A stretch of 64,000 nt of DNA, taken from positions 143,685 through 207,684 of the forward strand of contig JACONG010000016.1 in the NCBI GenBank assembly GCA_014323865.1, given 5' to 3'. Source of the stretch: Rhodospirillales bacterium (GTDB taxonomy: Bacteria; Pseudomonadota; Alphaproteobacteria; SP197). The notes under the pieces are model-generated. The model was not told where the DNA came from. It ran no database searches and was given only the letters and a program-made list of their open reading frames with translations. Numbering within the stretch: position 1 is the first letter of the stretch; the number at the start of each line of letters is the position of its first letter. Positions 26,214 through 35,503 of the stretch are shown piece by piece. The position numbers and the translations under genes are program-made.

Positions 26214-27245
26214 ATGGCATCGAAACCCCTGATCCGCGTGCTCGGAGGCGAACGTGTCGATCCCGTGCCGATGTGGCTGATGCGCCAGGCAGGACGTTAC
26301 CTGCCGGAGTATCGTGCCCTGCGTGCATCTGCGCCCGATTTCATGACCTGCTGCAACACGCCCGAGATGGCGGCGGAGATCACGTTGCAGCCGATCCGGC
26401 GTTTCGGGCTCGATGCGGCGATCGTGTTTTCCGACATCCTGATCCTGCCCCGTGCCATGGGGCGCACGGTCCGGTTCGTCGAGGGTGAAGGGCCCAGGCT
26501 TGAACCGCTCAGCACACGGCATGAGATCAATGCGCTGGAACCGGCCCGCGCGGTCGAGGGCAACATGCCGCTGATGCAGACGCTGGGCCGTGTTGCCGTC
26601 GAGCTCGATTCCGACACCGCGCTGATCGGCTTTGCCGGGGCGCCGTTCACGCTCGCCGCCTATATGGTCGACGGCGAGGGGGGCGGTGCGTTCCCCAGGA
26701 CCAGGGCGATGATGACCGACGATCCGGCCCTGCTCGATTCCCTGCTTGAAGTCCTGGCCGAGGCGGTCGCGATGCTGCTGGTTGCCGAGATCGACGCCGG
26801 GGCCGAGGCGGTGCAGATCTTCGACAGCTGGGCCGGCCTTCTGGAGAGCGACGAGGCCTTCGCCCGCTTCTCGACCCGTCCGATCGCATGGATCGTTGCC
26901 GACATCCATCGTGCCCGGCCCGGCGTACCTGTCATCGGGTTCCCGCGCGGGGCGCGCTGCCGCTACGCGGCGTTCCTGGAAGCGACAGGCGTGAATGCGC
27001 TTCAGGTCGATCAAATGACATCGCTGGAGTCGATGGCCGCGTTGCAGTGCCATGGTCCGGTGCAGGGCAATCTCGATCCCCGGATTCTGCTGGAGGGTGG
27101 GGAAACACTCGACCGCACTGCGACCGAGATCGTCGGGGTCCTCGCCGGTGGACCGCATGTCTTCAACCTGGGCCATGGTGTGATCAAGGAAACCCCGCCC
27201 GACCATGTTGCCCAACTCGTGGCGGCCGTCAGGGGTGTGTCATGA
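26214..27245 (+). CDS. hemE: Uroporphyrinogen decarboxylase
   Basis: 343 residues from the ATG at 26214 (MASKPLIRVLGGERVDPVPMWLMRQAGRYLPEYR). RQAGRYLPEYR and the catalytic-Asp region AIVFSDILILP are intact. It converts uroporphyrinogen III to coproporphyrinogen III in the cytoplasm. A GTG at 26187 is an alternative start. The stop overlaps the hemH ATG (ATGA), coupling consecutive haem enzymes. Confidence 0.96.
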   Translation: MASKPLIRVLGGERVDPVPMWLMRQAGRYLPEYRALRASAPDFMTCCNTPEMAAEITLQPIRRFGLDAAIVFSDILILPRAMGRTVRFVEGEGPRLEPLSTRHEINALEPARAVEGNMPLMQTLGRVAVELDSDTALIGFAGAPFTLAAYMVDGEGGGAFPRTRAMMTDDPALLDSLLEVLAEAVAMLLVAEIDAGAEAVQIFDSWAGLLESDEAFARFSTRPIAWIVADIHRARPGVPVIGFPRGARCRYAAFLEATGVNALQVDQMTSLESMAALQCHGPVQGNLDPRILLEGGETLDRTATEIVGVLAGGPHVFNLGHGVIKETPPDHVAQLVAAVRGVS

Positions 27246-28270
27246 CCCGCACGGCGGTGGTGCTGTTCAATCTCGGCGGTCCGGAATCGCCGGAGACGAT
27301 CCAGCCTTTCCTCAACAACCTCTTCAACGATCCCGCCATTATCGGCCTGCCTTGGCCCCTGCGACCGCTGCTGGCGTCGGTGATCTCGAACAAACGCCAG
27401 AAGGAGGCGCGCGAGATCTACGCCCATATCGGCGGGCGCTCGCCGCTGCTGCCCGGAACCCAGGCGCAGGCCAGGGCGCTCGAAACGGCCCTTGGCGACG
27501 GCACCCGCGTCTTCATCGCCATGCGTTACTGGCACCCCATGAGCGACGACACCGCGCACGAGGTTGCTGCCTTCAAACCCGACCTTATCGTGCTGTTGCC
27601 GCTCTATCCGCAGTACTCGACCACGACGACCGGCTCGTCGCTGACGGCATGGCGCAAGGCTGCCAGGACGATCGGGCTCACCGTACCCACGGTCTCGGTC
27701 TGCTGTTACCCCGTGTCCGAGGGTGTCATCCAGGCCCACGCCAACCTGCTCGGGGCGGCGCTCGACGATGCTGGCGACGCGCCGGTGCGAGTCCTGTTCT
27801 CGGCCCACGGCCTGCCCGAGAAGATCGTCAGGGCGGGCGATCCCTATCAGTGGCAGATCGAGCAGACGGCTGAGGCCGTCCTCGCCCGGCTCGGCCGTGA
27901 GGAGCTCGACTGGCAGGTTTGCTACCAGTCCCGCGTTGGTCCGCTGACCTGGATCGGGCCTTCGACCGAGGACGAGATCAAACGCGCCGGCGCCGACGGC
28001 AAGGGTGCCGTTATCGTGCCGATCGCCTTTGTCAGCGAACATTCCGAAACCCTCGTCGAGCTCGATATCGAATATGCCGAGCTTGCCGCCGAAGTGGGTT
28101 GCAAGCCCTATCGCCGTGTTCCGGCCCTTGGGACCGAGCAGGCCTTCATCGACGGTCTCGCCGCCTCGGTGCGGCAGGCCCTGGAGAACGGCCGCCCCGC
28201 GATCGCACCCGATGGCGGACGCCGCCTCTGTCCGGCAGACTGGAGCAAATGCGCCTGCCGGGAGGCGTGA
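27242..28270 (+). CDS. hemH: Ferrochelatase, probable [2Fe-2S] type
   Basis: 342 residues starting MTRTAVVLFNLGGPESPE, with the catalytic His region FSAHGLPEK and conserved SEHSETLVELD. It inserts ferrous iron into protoporphyrin IX. The C-terminal CPADWSKCAC gives C330, C337 and C339, the C-x6-C-x-C spacing reported for [2Fe-2S] ferrochelatases such as those of Caulobacter and Mycobacterium; C154/C155 can supply the fourth ligand. It is coupled to hemE and followed by hemJ after one base. Confidence 0.95.
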   Translation: MTRTAVVLFNLGGPESPETIQPFLNNLFNDPAIIGLPWPLRPLLASVISNKRQKEAREIYAHIGGRSPLLPGTQAQARALETALGDGTRVFIAMRYWHPMSDDTAHEVAAFKPDLIVLLPLYPQYSTTTTGSSLTAWRKAARTIGLTVPTVSVCCYPVSEGVIQAHANLLGAALDDAGDAPVRVLFSAHGLPEKIVRAGDPYQWQIEQTAEAVLARLGREELDWQVCYQSRVGPLTWIGPSTEDEIKRAGADGKGAVIVPIAFVSEHSETLVELDIEYAELAAEVGCKPYRRVPALGTEQAFIDGLAASVRQALENGRPAIAPDGGRRLCPADWSKCACREA

Positions 28271-28271
28271 G

Positions 28272-28721
28272 ATGGAAGGGTTTCTGGGTGCGGCCTATAT
28301 CTGGGTGAAAGCGTTCCACATCATGGCGGTGGTCGCCTGGATGGCGGGTATGCTCTACCTGCCCCGGCTCTATGCCTATCACGTTGGCGCCGCGCCAGGC
28401 TCGAAACAGTCGGAGACCTTCAAGGTGATGGAACGCCGCCTGCTGCGCGGCATCATCAACCCGGCGATGATCGTGATGTTCGGCCTCGGCATCGCGCTGA
28501 TGCTCAATTTCGGCGCTGATCTCTGGTCGGAAGGCTGGTGGTACGTGAAGCTCACCGCGCTCATCGCCATGGCCGCGCTTCACGGCGCGTTCTCCCGCTG
28601 GTGCCGCGCCTTCGCCGAGGACCGTGACACCCACAGCGCGCGCTTCTACAAGTGGTGGAACGAGGTGCCCGCCGTGCTGATGGTGATCATCGTTCTGATG
28701 GTGGTGGTGAAGCCATTCTGA
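28272..28721 (+). CDS. hemJ: Protoporphyrinogen IX oxidase HemJ
   Basis: 149 residues, membrane protein with about four hydrophobic segments. The start WVKAFHIMAVVAWMAGMLYLPRLYAYH contains the conserved His and the family's signature. HemJ oxidises protoporphyrinogen IX in the inner membrane. The order hemE-hemH-hemJ places three late haem steps in one operon; rho, which often follows in alphaproteobacteria, is absent here. Confidence 0.93.
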   Translation: MEGFLGAAYIWVKAFHIMAVVAWMAGMLYLPRLYAYHVGAAPGSKQSETFKVMERRLLRGIINPAMIVMFGLGIALMLNFGADLWSEGWWYVKLTALIAMAALHGAFSRWCRAFAEDRDTHSARFYKWWNEVPAVLMVIIVLMVVVKPF

Positions 28722-28970
28722 TGACAAGAGCGGATCGGAACAGTCGATCGGAACACTGGCGACCAACGCTGGCCTGTCCTGCGAATCAAGGCACGGATTT
28801 ACGGTTGTCTGGTGGTGTTCACCGGACTGTTTGTTCCATGCCCAGCCGGTTCTTCGATGCTCCTCTTTTCGGGCCCGTTCATGCCTTTCGCTGCAGGCGC
28901 AAACCCGCTCGCAGGGCCGCACAACCCGGGCGACGGCGAACACCGCCCGCTCGATCAGGCTGCCGGCTGA
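28722..28970. other. Intergenic gap after hemJ
   Basis: About 250 bases between convergent hemJ and an oxidoreductase. No gene, repeat or convincing terminator was seen. Confidence 0.4.
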
Positions 28971-29957
28971 TCAGGGAGTCACGACGATCTTGCCGGTCGC
29001 ACGCCGCTCCGCAAGATCCATGATGGCCTGCGGGGCGTCGTTGAGGGCATAGGTCTTCGAGACCAGCGGCTTGAGCTTGCCTTCCTTGATCCAGCCGAAA
29101 ATCTTCCCGAAGGAATCGCGCAGCACCTCGCGCCCCCCCGGATGGCTGCGGTAGGAGCCCCAGTGCACGCCCATCAGGGCGATGTTCTTGACCAGCACGA
29201 TGTTGGCCCTGGCTTCGGGGATGCGCCCCGCGGCGAACCCCACCACAAGCAGGCGTCCACCCCAGGCGATGCAGCGCATCGACTGGTCGAAGATGTCGCC
29301 GCCCACGGGATCGAAAATCACGTCGGCACCGCCGCCGGTCAGCGCCTTTACCTCGTGGCGGAACTCACCCCTGGTGTAGTCGATCAGATGATCGGCGCCG
29401 TGTTGGCGGGCGATTGCGAGCTTCTCCTCGCTGCTGGCCGTGGCGATGACCGTCGCACCCATGGCCTTGCCGACCTCGACCGCCGCGAGCCCGACACCGC
29501 CCGAGGCACCATGGACCAGCAGGCTCTCGCCGGGTTTCATGCGCGCACGATCGTCGAGCGAGATATGCGCGGTGCCATAGGCCACCGGCAAGGAACATGC
29601 GATGGCTCCGGGCACCGGGGCGGACCGCGGCACGACGTTCTCCGCCTTGCACGCCACCTTCTCCGCGTAGCCCCCTGTGCTCATCATGCCGATCACGGCG
29701 TCGCCGGCTGCGAACTCCTCGACGCCTTCACCCACGGCCGCAATCGTGCCGGCGACTTCCATGCCGGGCGTGAACGGCAGGTCCGGTTTCACCTGATATT
29801 TGCCCTGGATGATGAGGGTATCGGCGAAGTTGCTGGCGCAGCCCTCGACATCGATCACCACCTCGCCTGGTCCCGCCACGGGATCGGCCACCTCTTCGAC
29901 AGTCAGGGTCTCGGGACCACCCCAGTCCCGACACAACAGGGCCTTCATCGTATGCAA
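28971..29957 (-). CDS. NADPH:quinone oxidoreductase family protein (MDR)
   Basis: 328 residues. The GroES-like domain starts MKALLCRDWGGPETLTVEEV (Met at residue 4 may be the real start), and the Rossmann motif is LVHGASGGVGLAAVEVGKAMGA. VIFDPVGGDIFDQSMRCIAWGG is typical of the zinc-less acryloyl-CoA-reductase/QOR branch. It probably reduces an enone or enoyl substrate with NADPH. It is only distantly similar to the protein at 20990. The next gene upstream on the same strand is an efflux transporter 31 bases away. Confidence 0.9.
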   Translation of the reverse strand: MHTMKALLCRDWGGPETLTVEEVADPVAGPGEVVIDVEGCASNFADTLIIQGKYQVKPDLPFTPGMEVAGTIAAVGEGVEEFAAGDAVIGMMSTGGYAEKVACKAENVVPRSAPVPGAIACSLPVAYGTAHISLDDRARMKPGESLLVHGASGGVGLAAVEVGKAMGATVIATASSEEKLAIARQHGADHLIDYTRGEFRHEVKALTGGGADVIFDPVGGDIFDQSMRCIAWGGRLLVVGFAAGRIPEARANIVLVKNIALMGVHWGSYRSHPGGREVLRDSFGKIFGWIKEGKLKPLVSKTYALNDAPQAIMDLAERRATGKIVVTP

Positions 29958-29988
29958 CTCCGTTTCGATCCGAAGGCGGGCACCCTAC

Positions 29989-31212
29989 TCAGCGGCGCAG
30001 GCCGTGCAAATGGGAAAGCCACGCCAGGACGGCACCGGTCATCATCATCAGAACGACGGGAAGCGGCGAAGCGCTCAACATGTGACCCACCACGGTCATC
30101 AGGGCCGCCCCGATCGCCATCTGAAGCGCGCCCGAGAGCCCCGATGCGGTCCCGACGCGCGACGGATCCACGCTGACCGCCCCGGCGAACCCGTTGGGCA
30201 TGCTGAAACCGTTGCCGATCGACATGACGCCCGAGAGCAGGAAGAAGCCGGTCAGCGTCAGCCCGCCGACCAGCGTCCAGGCGACGAGAATGACGGAGAA
30301 TGTCATCGACAGGACGGTGCCAATGGTGATCATCCGGTCCAATCCCACGCGCTGGCCGATCCGGCCGGACGTGAAGTTGCCCGTCATGTAGCAGGCCGAA
30401 ATGACGATGAACCACCAGCCGTAGTCCGATGGCGTACGGCCGTAGATATCGACAGCCACGACCGAAGCGCCGCCGAGGAAGCTGTAAAACGAGGCCGTGG
30501 TGAACGCGACCTGGAGCGCGTAGCCCCGAAAGCGCCGCATGCGTAGCAGGAAGACGAAGCCGCGCCACATGTCCTCACCGGACGCGCCCGCCCGTTGATC
30601 GGTCTGGGTCTCGTGGAGAAACGCGATAGAGGTCGTCGTGACCAGCACACCAAAGGCCAGCACGAACCAGAAGACCGACTGCCAGCCGTACCACTCGTAG
30701 AGGTAGCCGCCGATCAGCGGACCGATCATGGGTGCGACGATCATGCCTGCCGTGATGTAGGCGATCATCTGGGCCGCTTTCTCGCGGTCGTAAAGGTCAC
30801 GCACGATGGCGCGCGACAGCACGATCCCGGCACAGCCGCCGAAGGCCTGCAGCGTGCGCCCGGCAATCAGCGCCCGGATGTCCCAGGCCAGCAGGCAGAA
30901 CACCGATCCAAGCAGAAAAATCGCCAGCCCTGCCAGAAGCATGGGTCTGCGCCCGAACCGGTCCGACAGCGGCCCATAGAGAATCTGGCCGACCGTCATG
31001 CCCAGCAGATAGGTCGTGAGCGACAGCTGCACGATGCCGAATCCGGCACTGAAATCGTTCACCAGTCCCGGCATCGCCGGCACAAGAACCTGAAGCGCGA
31101 AGGGGCTGAGCGCCGTCACCAGGATCAGCGCCCAAAGCGGCGGGCGGCGCGAGGCGGGCATTCGCGTTGCGCCCGCTGTGTCTTCTGCGTGACAGTCGGG
31201 ACGGAGAGCCAT
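29989..31212 (-). CDS. Bcr/CflA-type multidrug efflux MFS transporter
   Basis: 407 residues with about 12 hydrophobic segments. The motif-A region GQILYGPLSDRFGRRPMLLAGL sits between TM2 and TM3 and is diagnostic for drug:H+ antiporters, and LQAFGGCAGIVLSRAIVRDLYDRE is the Bcr/CflA signature. It exports drugs or metabolites across the inner membrane. It may be co-transcribed with the oxidoreductase downstream. Confidence 0.92.
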   Translation of the reverse strand: MALRPDCHAEDTAGATRMPASRRPPLWALILVTALSPFALQVLVPAMPGLVNDFSAGFGIVQLSLTTYLLGMTVGQILYGPLSDRFGRRPMLLAGLAIFLLGSVFCLLAWDIRALIAGRTLQAFGGCAGIVLSRAIVRDLYDREKAAQMIAYITAGMIVAPMIGPLIGGYLYEWYGWQSVFWFVLAFGVLVTTTSIAFLHETQTDQRAGASGEDMWRGFVFLLRMRRFRGYALQVAFTTASFYSFLGGASVVAVDIYGRTPSDYGWWFIVISACYMTGNFTSGRIGQRVGLDRMITIGTVLSMTFSVILVAWTLVGGLTLTGFFLLSGVMSIGNGFSMPNGFAGAVSVDPSRVGTASGLSGALQMAIGAALMTVVGHMLSASPLPVVLMMMTGAVLAWLSHLHGLRR

Positions 31213-31247
31213 GTGACCTTATCAAGGGGCATCGAGAGCGCGGCACC

Positions 31248-31391
31248 ATGACACAGGACCTGCCTGGCGGGGAAACCGCGGTGCCGGACGCGGTCGCGAA
31301 AGACTGGCGCGACCGGTTCCGTTGTGCGCCGGGCGACAGCAAGGACCTCTGCATCGAACTCCTCGTGCTCTTGCCTGCAAACTCTGGATGA
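31248..31391 (+). pseudogene. Short fragment resembling the N-terminus of UbiA prenyltransferase
   Basis: 47 codons from the ATG at 31248. The text VPDAVAKDWRDRF followed by LLVLLPA resembles the start of alphaproteobacterial UbiA proteins (AVADSWVDR...LLLLPCWW), with the intervening part missing. The match is weak and may be coincidental. Downstream a 14-bp tandem repeat gatgcttcggatca occupies 31420-31447. Confidence 0.25.
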
Positions 31392-31672
31392 GAAGCGAGC
31401 ACATCGCGGTCAACCCCGCGATGCTTCGGATCAGATGCTTCGGATCAATCGGATAGCGCACGCCGACCGCCAGAGCGGCCCTCTCGAGATCGGGAGCAGG
31501 CCCTGCGTCGACACAACCGCGACGTTCATTGATACCGCCCGAGCGAATTCCCACCACCCGAAGCCGGCCGCGACAGCATCATGTCGCCTGCGGGCCAGAG
31601 CGCGGCGATTGCGGCTTGCCCCGTGCCAATCACGGACGCATCGTTCGGCTCCACCTTCGGATTGAGGCCTCC

Positions 31673-34093
31673 ATGAAGTCCCATGCTCGTGTCGTCGTGA
31701 TCGGCGGCGGCGTTCTCGGCTGTTCCATCGCCTATCACCTCACGAAAGCCGGCTGCGACGACGTCGTCCTGCTCGAGCGTGCTGAGCTGACGGCCGGCTC
31801 CACCTGGCATGCCGCAGCGAACATCCATGCCATGCACGGCAACGCAAGCCTGGCGCGGCTGCAAGACTACACGATCAGGATCTACGATCGGCTGGAGGAA
31901 GAGACCGGCCAGTCCGTCGGCCTGCACCGCTGCGGCGGCCTCTATCTCGCCACCAGCGAAGAGCGCTTCGACGAACTCAAGATCCAGCGTGCGCGCGCCC
32001 GCTACCTCAATCAGGAGTTCGAAATCATCGGACCCGACGAGATCGCGAAGCTCAATCCGCTGGTCAACATGGAGCGCGTGATCGGCGGCATGTGGGGCGA
32101 CAGCGACGGCCATGTCGATCCGTCAGGCGTCACCCAGGCCTTCGCCAGGGGCGCGCGCATGGGCGGAGCGGTCATTGAGCGCGAGTGCCCGGTCACCGGC
32201 CTCGCCCAGCGTGCCGATGGCGGCTGGGACGTCACCACGCCCAAGGGCAACATGGTCGCCGAATTCGTCGTCAACGCCGCGGGCCTCTGGGCCCGCGAGG
32301 TCGGCGCGCTGGCAGGTTACTCCCTGCCGCTGGTCCCGATGGAGCACCAGTACATCGTCACCGAGTCCGTGCCGGAGATTCAGGGCCTCGAGAAAGAGAT
32401 GCCGCTGACCCGCGACCAGGACGGTGAGTTCTACATGCGCCAGGAGCGCGATGGCCTGCTGCTCGGCTGCTACGAGCGTCACGGCGTGCACTGGGCGGTC
32501 GACGGCACACCGCTCGACTTCGGCATGCAACTTTTCCCCGACGACATCGGCCGCATGGAAAGGAACATGGAGGCCGCGATCGCTATCGTGCCGTGCTTCG
32601 GCAACGCCGGCATCAAGCGCGTGGTCAACGGCCCGATGATCTGGTCGCCCGATGCGGCCGCACTCGTGGGACCGATGCCCCATATGACGAACCACTTCGT
32701 CGCCTGCGGCATGATCCCCGGCTTCAGCCAGTCGGCCGGCGTCGGCTGGGCGCTCGCCGCATGGATTCTCGAGGGCGAGCCGCCCGTCGACATGATGCCG
32801 CTCGATGTCACCCGCTTCGGCGACTGGGCGACCAGGGGGTACACGCTGGCCCGCACAGCCGAAAACTACGGCAAGCGCTTCGCCATCGCTTATCCCGGCG
32901 AGGAACGCGAGGCCGGCCGCCCGCTCAAGACCCCGCCGATCTACGATCTCCTGAAGGCCGAGGGTGCTGTCTTCGGTGCAGGTTTCGGTTTCGAGCGCCC
33001 GCTTTGGTTCGCTTCCAACGGCGAGGAGCCGCGCGACATCCTCACCTTCCGCCGCCCCAACTGGTTCGACGCCGTGGGCCGGGAGTGCCGCGCGCTGCGC
33101 ACCGGCGTCGGCATGATGGAGATCTCCGGCTTCGCCAAGTACGAGATCGAGGGCCCGGGTGCCGAGGCCTTCCTCGACCACGTGCTGGCCTGCAAGCTGC
33201 CGAAGAAGGACGGTCGCACGGTGCTGGCACCCATGCTCAACCGGAACGGCGGCATCATCGGCGACTTCACCGTCACCCGTCTGGGTGAGGGCCGCTACTA
33301 CCTCGTCGGTGCCGGTGCCGCCGAAAGCTTCCACCTGCGCCACTTCGCCGATCACATGCCCGATGACGGCAGCGTGGATCTGCGCAGCGTCACGCTCTCC
33401 CGTGCCGGTCTCGCCATCTCCGGACCCAATGCACGAACCCTGCTCTCACGCCTGACCGACGAGGACGTGTCGAACGAGACCTTCAAGTTCCTCACCACCC
33501 GCGACATGGAGCTCGCCAGCGTGCCCTGCCGTGTGATGCGCATCGCCTTCACCGGCGACCTCGGCTACGAGCTCCACATGCCGAGCGAATACCAGCGCAC
33601 GCTCTATCATGCGCTGTGCGCGGGGGGCGAAGACCTCGGCCTCACGCTCTGCGGTGCCCGTGCGCTCGACAGCCTGCGCCTCGAAAAGGGCTACGGCCGC
33701 TGGGGCACCGAGTTCACCGCCGACACCACGCCGCAGGAAGCCGGCATGGACCGCTTCGTCGCCATGGACAAGGGCGACTTCATCGGCCGTGAAGCCCTGA
33801 TCCGCGCCGGCAACGAAGGCCCGCGCTACAGGATGGCGACGATGGTGATCGACGCCGACGGCGCCGACTGCTGGGGCAACGAGCCGGTCCTCCAGGACGG
33901 CAAGCTCGTCGGCGTGGTCTCATCCGGCGGCTATGGCCACCACGTCAATCGCTCCATCGCCATGGTCTACCTCGACCCCGATCTCGCCGACGATGCATCG
34001 GGGCTGACGGTGGAGATCCTTGGCGAGATGCGATCGGCAGCGATCGCATCGGAAGCGCCGTTCGATCCGGAGAATGCGCGGCTGCGGGGGTAA
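31673..34093 (+). CDS. FAD-dependent oxidoreductase with GcvT domain (dimethylglycine/sarcosine dehydrogenase-like)
   Basis: 806 residues from the ATG at 31673. Residues 1-400 are a DAO-type FAD domain: VVVIGGGVLGCSIAYHL Rossmann motif and AGSTWHAAANIH, where the His corresponds to the residue that covalently binds FAD in dimethylglycine dehydrogenase. The C-terminal half is a folate-binding GcvT/aminomethyltransferase domain (TGVGMMEISGFAKYEIEGPGAEAFLD and ALDSLRLEKGYGRWGTEF). It probably demethylates an N-methylated amine and passes the one-carbon unit to tetrahydrofolate. Length fits the family. Substrate not predicted. Confidence 0.9.
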   Translation: MKSHARVVVIGGGVLGCSIAYHLTKAGCDDVVLLERAELTAGSTWHAAANIHAMHGNASLARLQDYTIRIYDRLEEETGQSVGLHRCGGLYLATSEERFDELKIQRARARYLNQEFEIIGPDEIAKLNPLVNMERVIGGMWGDSDGHVDPSGVTQAFARGARMGGAVIERECPVTGLAQRADGGWDVTTPKGNMVAEFVVNAAGLWAREVGALAGYSLPLVPMEHQYIVTESVPEIQGLEKEMPLTRDQDGEFYMRQERDGLLLGCYERHGVHWAVDGTPLDFGMQLFPDDIGRMERNMEAAIAIVPCFGNAGIKRVVNGPMIWSPDAAALVGPMPHMTNHFVACGMIPGFSQSAGVGWALAAWILEGEPPVDMMPLDVTRFGDWATRGYTLARTAENYGKRFAIAYPGEEREAGRPLKTPPIYDLLKAEGAVFGAGFGFERPLWFASNGEEPRDILTFRRPNWFDAVGRECRALRTGVGMMEISGFAKYEIEGPGAEAFLDHVLACKLPKKDGRTVLAPMLNRNGGIIGDFTVTRLGEGRYYLVGAGAAESFHLRHFADHMPDDGSVDLRSVTLSRAGLAISGPNARTLLSRLTDEDVSNETFKFLTTRDMELASVPCRVMRIAFTGDLGYELHMPSEYQRTLYHALCAGGEDLGLTLCGARALDSLRLEKGYGRWGTEFTADTTPQEAGMDRFVAMDKGDFIGREALIRAGNEGPRYRMATMVIDADGADCWGNEPVLQDGKLVGVVSSGGYGHHVNRSIAMVYLDPDLADDASGLTVEILGEMRSAAIASEAPFDPENARLRG

Positions 34094-34099
34094 ACGCGC

Positions 34100-34692
34100 A
34101 ACAAATGAGCGATATGCGGAATCGATTTCATCGGGATGATATCCTGCGTCGGCGAGGAGGTTCGCGCAGGGCGGTGGCGTGAAGGTATCGATGATCGTTG
34201 CGATGGCCTCCCGGAGGTCATCGACGGTTCTGGCAGCGGCCTTTCGGAGCAGGACCTTGAGCCCAGAGAACGCCATCCCGAATGCCATCCCGACAGGGTT
34301 GACGTCCGGACTCCAGGGCGGCAGGTCAAGCAGCCCGCCCCCCGCCCCCCGGCCCCTTGGACCTGCGCCTCGCCGATCGGCATGACGCCTCGCCCGGAGA
34401 CCTGCTGCCAACGAGACCTTCGGGTGTTCCGATGGGGCGGGCGGGTATCCCGATGGGACGGGCCGCAAGCCTCTTCACCGAGGCGCTCGACCAGACCGGG
34501 AACAAGAGCCGCGGGCCTGTCCGGCTTCGAACCCGCAGGCCGCCCTCCATCGCATCAACGAGCCGGCGTCGAAGGTCCAATCCGTACCAACGCCCCATAT
34601 TTGCCACCCGACGCTCCTGCGGGTACAGAATCATGGCGTGGAACGAATGGGAATGCCCTTGTTCCATTCAGATCAAGAGGAAGACGCTCCAG
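34100..34692 (-). mobile_element. IS630-family element remnant C (both ends, internal deletion)
   Basis: On the minus strand the left end tcttcctcttgatctgaatgg...gattctgta and transposase start [17 protein letters not shown] (ATG about 34598) are followed by scrambled sequence. A recognisable C-terminus then reads [15 protein letters not shown]...[13 protein letters not shown] and ends [12 protein letters not shown]. About 590 bases of a roughly 1 kb element remain. A short internal duplication (GMAFGMAF) is visible. This is the best preserved of the three copies. Confidence 0.8.
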
Positions 34693-34768
34693 ACCCGGAC
34701 CGTTTGATCCAGCGCATTGTGGCCCCGCCCTCGCACCCCAGGGTGGGGCGATTCGGGGGAGTCTTGCA

Positions 34769-35503
34769 TTGCCAAAACCGCTGATTGCGATGCTGCGGCA
34801 GATGACCAGCGCGTTGCGCGATCTGGCGCCGATCATCCTTGTCATCGCCTTTTTCCAGATCGTCGTCCTGCAGAAGCCCTTTCCCGACATGGGCAAGGTG
34901 CTGGTCGGCCTGCTGTGCGTGGTGGCGGGTCTGACGCTCTTCATCCAGGGCCTCGAAACCGGTCTCTTCCCTCTGGGAGAAAGCATGGCCCGGGCCTTCG
35001 CCCGCAAGGGCAGCCTGATCGCCTTGCTGGGTTTCGCCTTCTGTCTGGGTTTCGGCACGACCGTCGCCGAGCCTGCCCTGATCGCGGTGGCTGCCGAAGC
35101 AGCCGAAGTCGCGGCGGCGGCCGGTGCCATACCGCTGACCGACGATGCGCAGGAGACCTACACCTTCAACCTCCGCATGGTGGTCGCGGTGTCGGTCGGT
35201 GCCGCCATCGTGCTCGGCGTGTTGCGCATCCTGAAGGGCTGGCCGATCCATCGCCTGATCATATCGGGTTATGTGCTGGTCACCGTCATGACGGTGTTCG
35301 CACCCGATGAGATCATCGGCGTCGCCTATGACTCCGGCGGGGTGACCACCAGCACGATCACGGTGCCGCTGGTGAGCGCACTCGGCGTCGGGCTGGCCAC
35401 CTCGATCAAGGGGCGTAACCCCATGATCGACGGTTTCGGACTGATCGCCTTCGCCAGCCTGACACCGATGATCTTCGTCCTGATCTACGGCATGGCGGTC
35501 TGA
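34769..35503 (+). CDS. DUF1538 integral membrane protein, first copy
   Basis: 244 residues from a TTG at 34769, seven bases after GGGGGAG; in-frame ATGs at 34790 and 34802 lack such a site. About six hydrophobic segments. Two family signatures stand out: [10 protein letters not shown] in the first half and [16 protein letters not shown] in the second, both in loops re-entering the membrane. DUF1538 is probably a transporter or channel family of unknown substrate. It overlaps the second DUF1538 gene by one base (TGATG). Confidence 0.88.
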   Translation: MPKPLIAMLRQMTSALRDLAPIILVIAFFQIVVLQKPFPDMGKVLVGLLCVVAGLTLFIQGLETGLFPLGESMARAFARKGSLIALLGFAFCLGFGTTVAEPALIAVAAEAAEVAAAAGAIPLTDDAQETYTFNLRMVVAVSVGAAIVLGVLRILKGWPIHRLIISGYVLVTVMTVFAPDEIIGVAYDSGGVTTSTITVPLVSALGVGLATSIKGRNPMIDGFGLIAFASLTPMIFVLIYGMAV

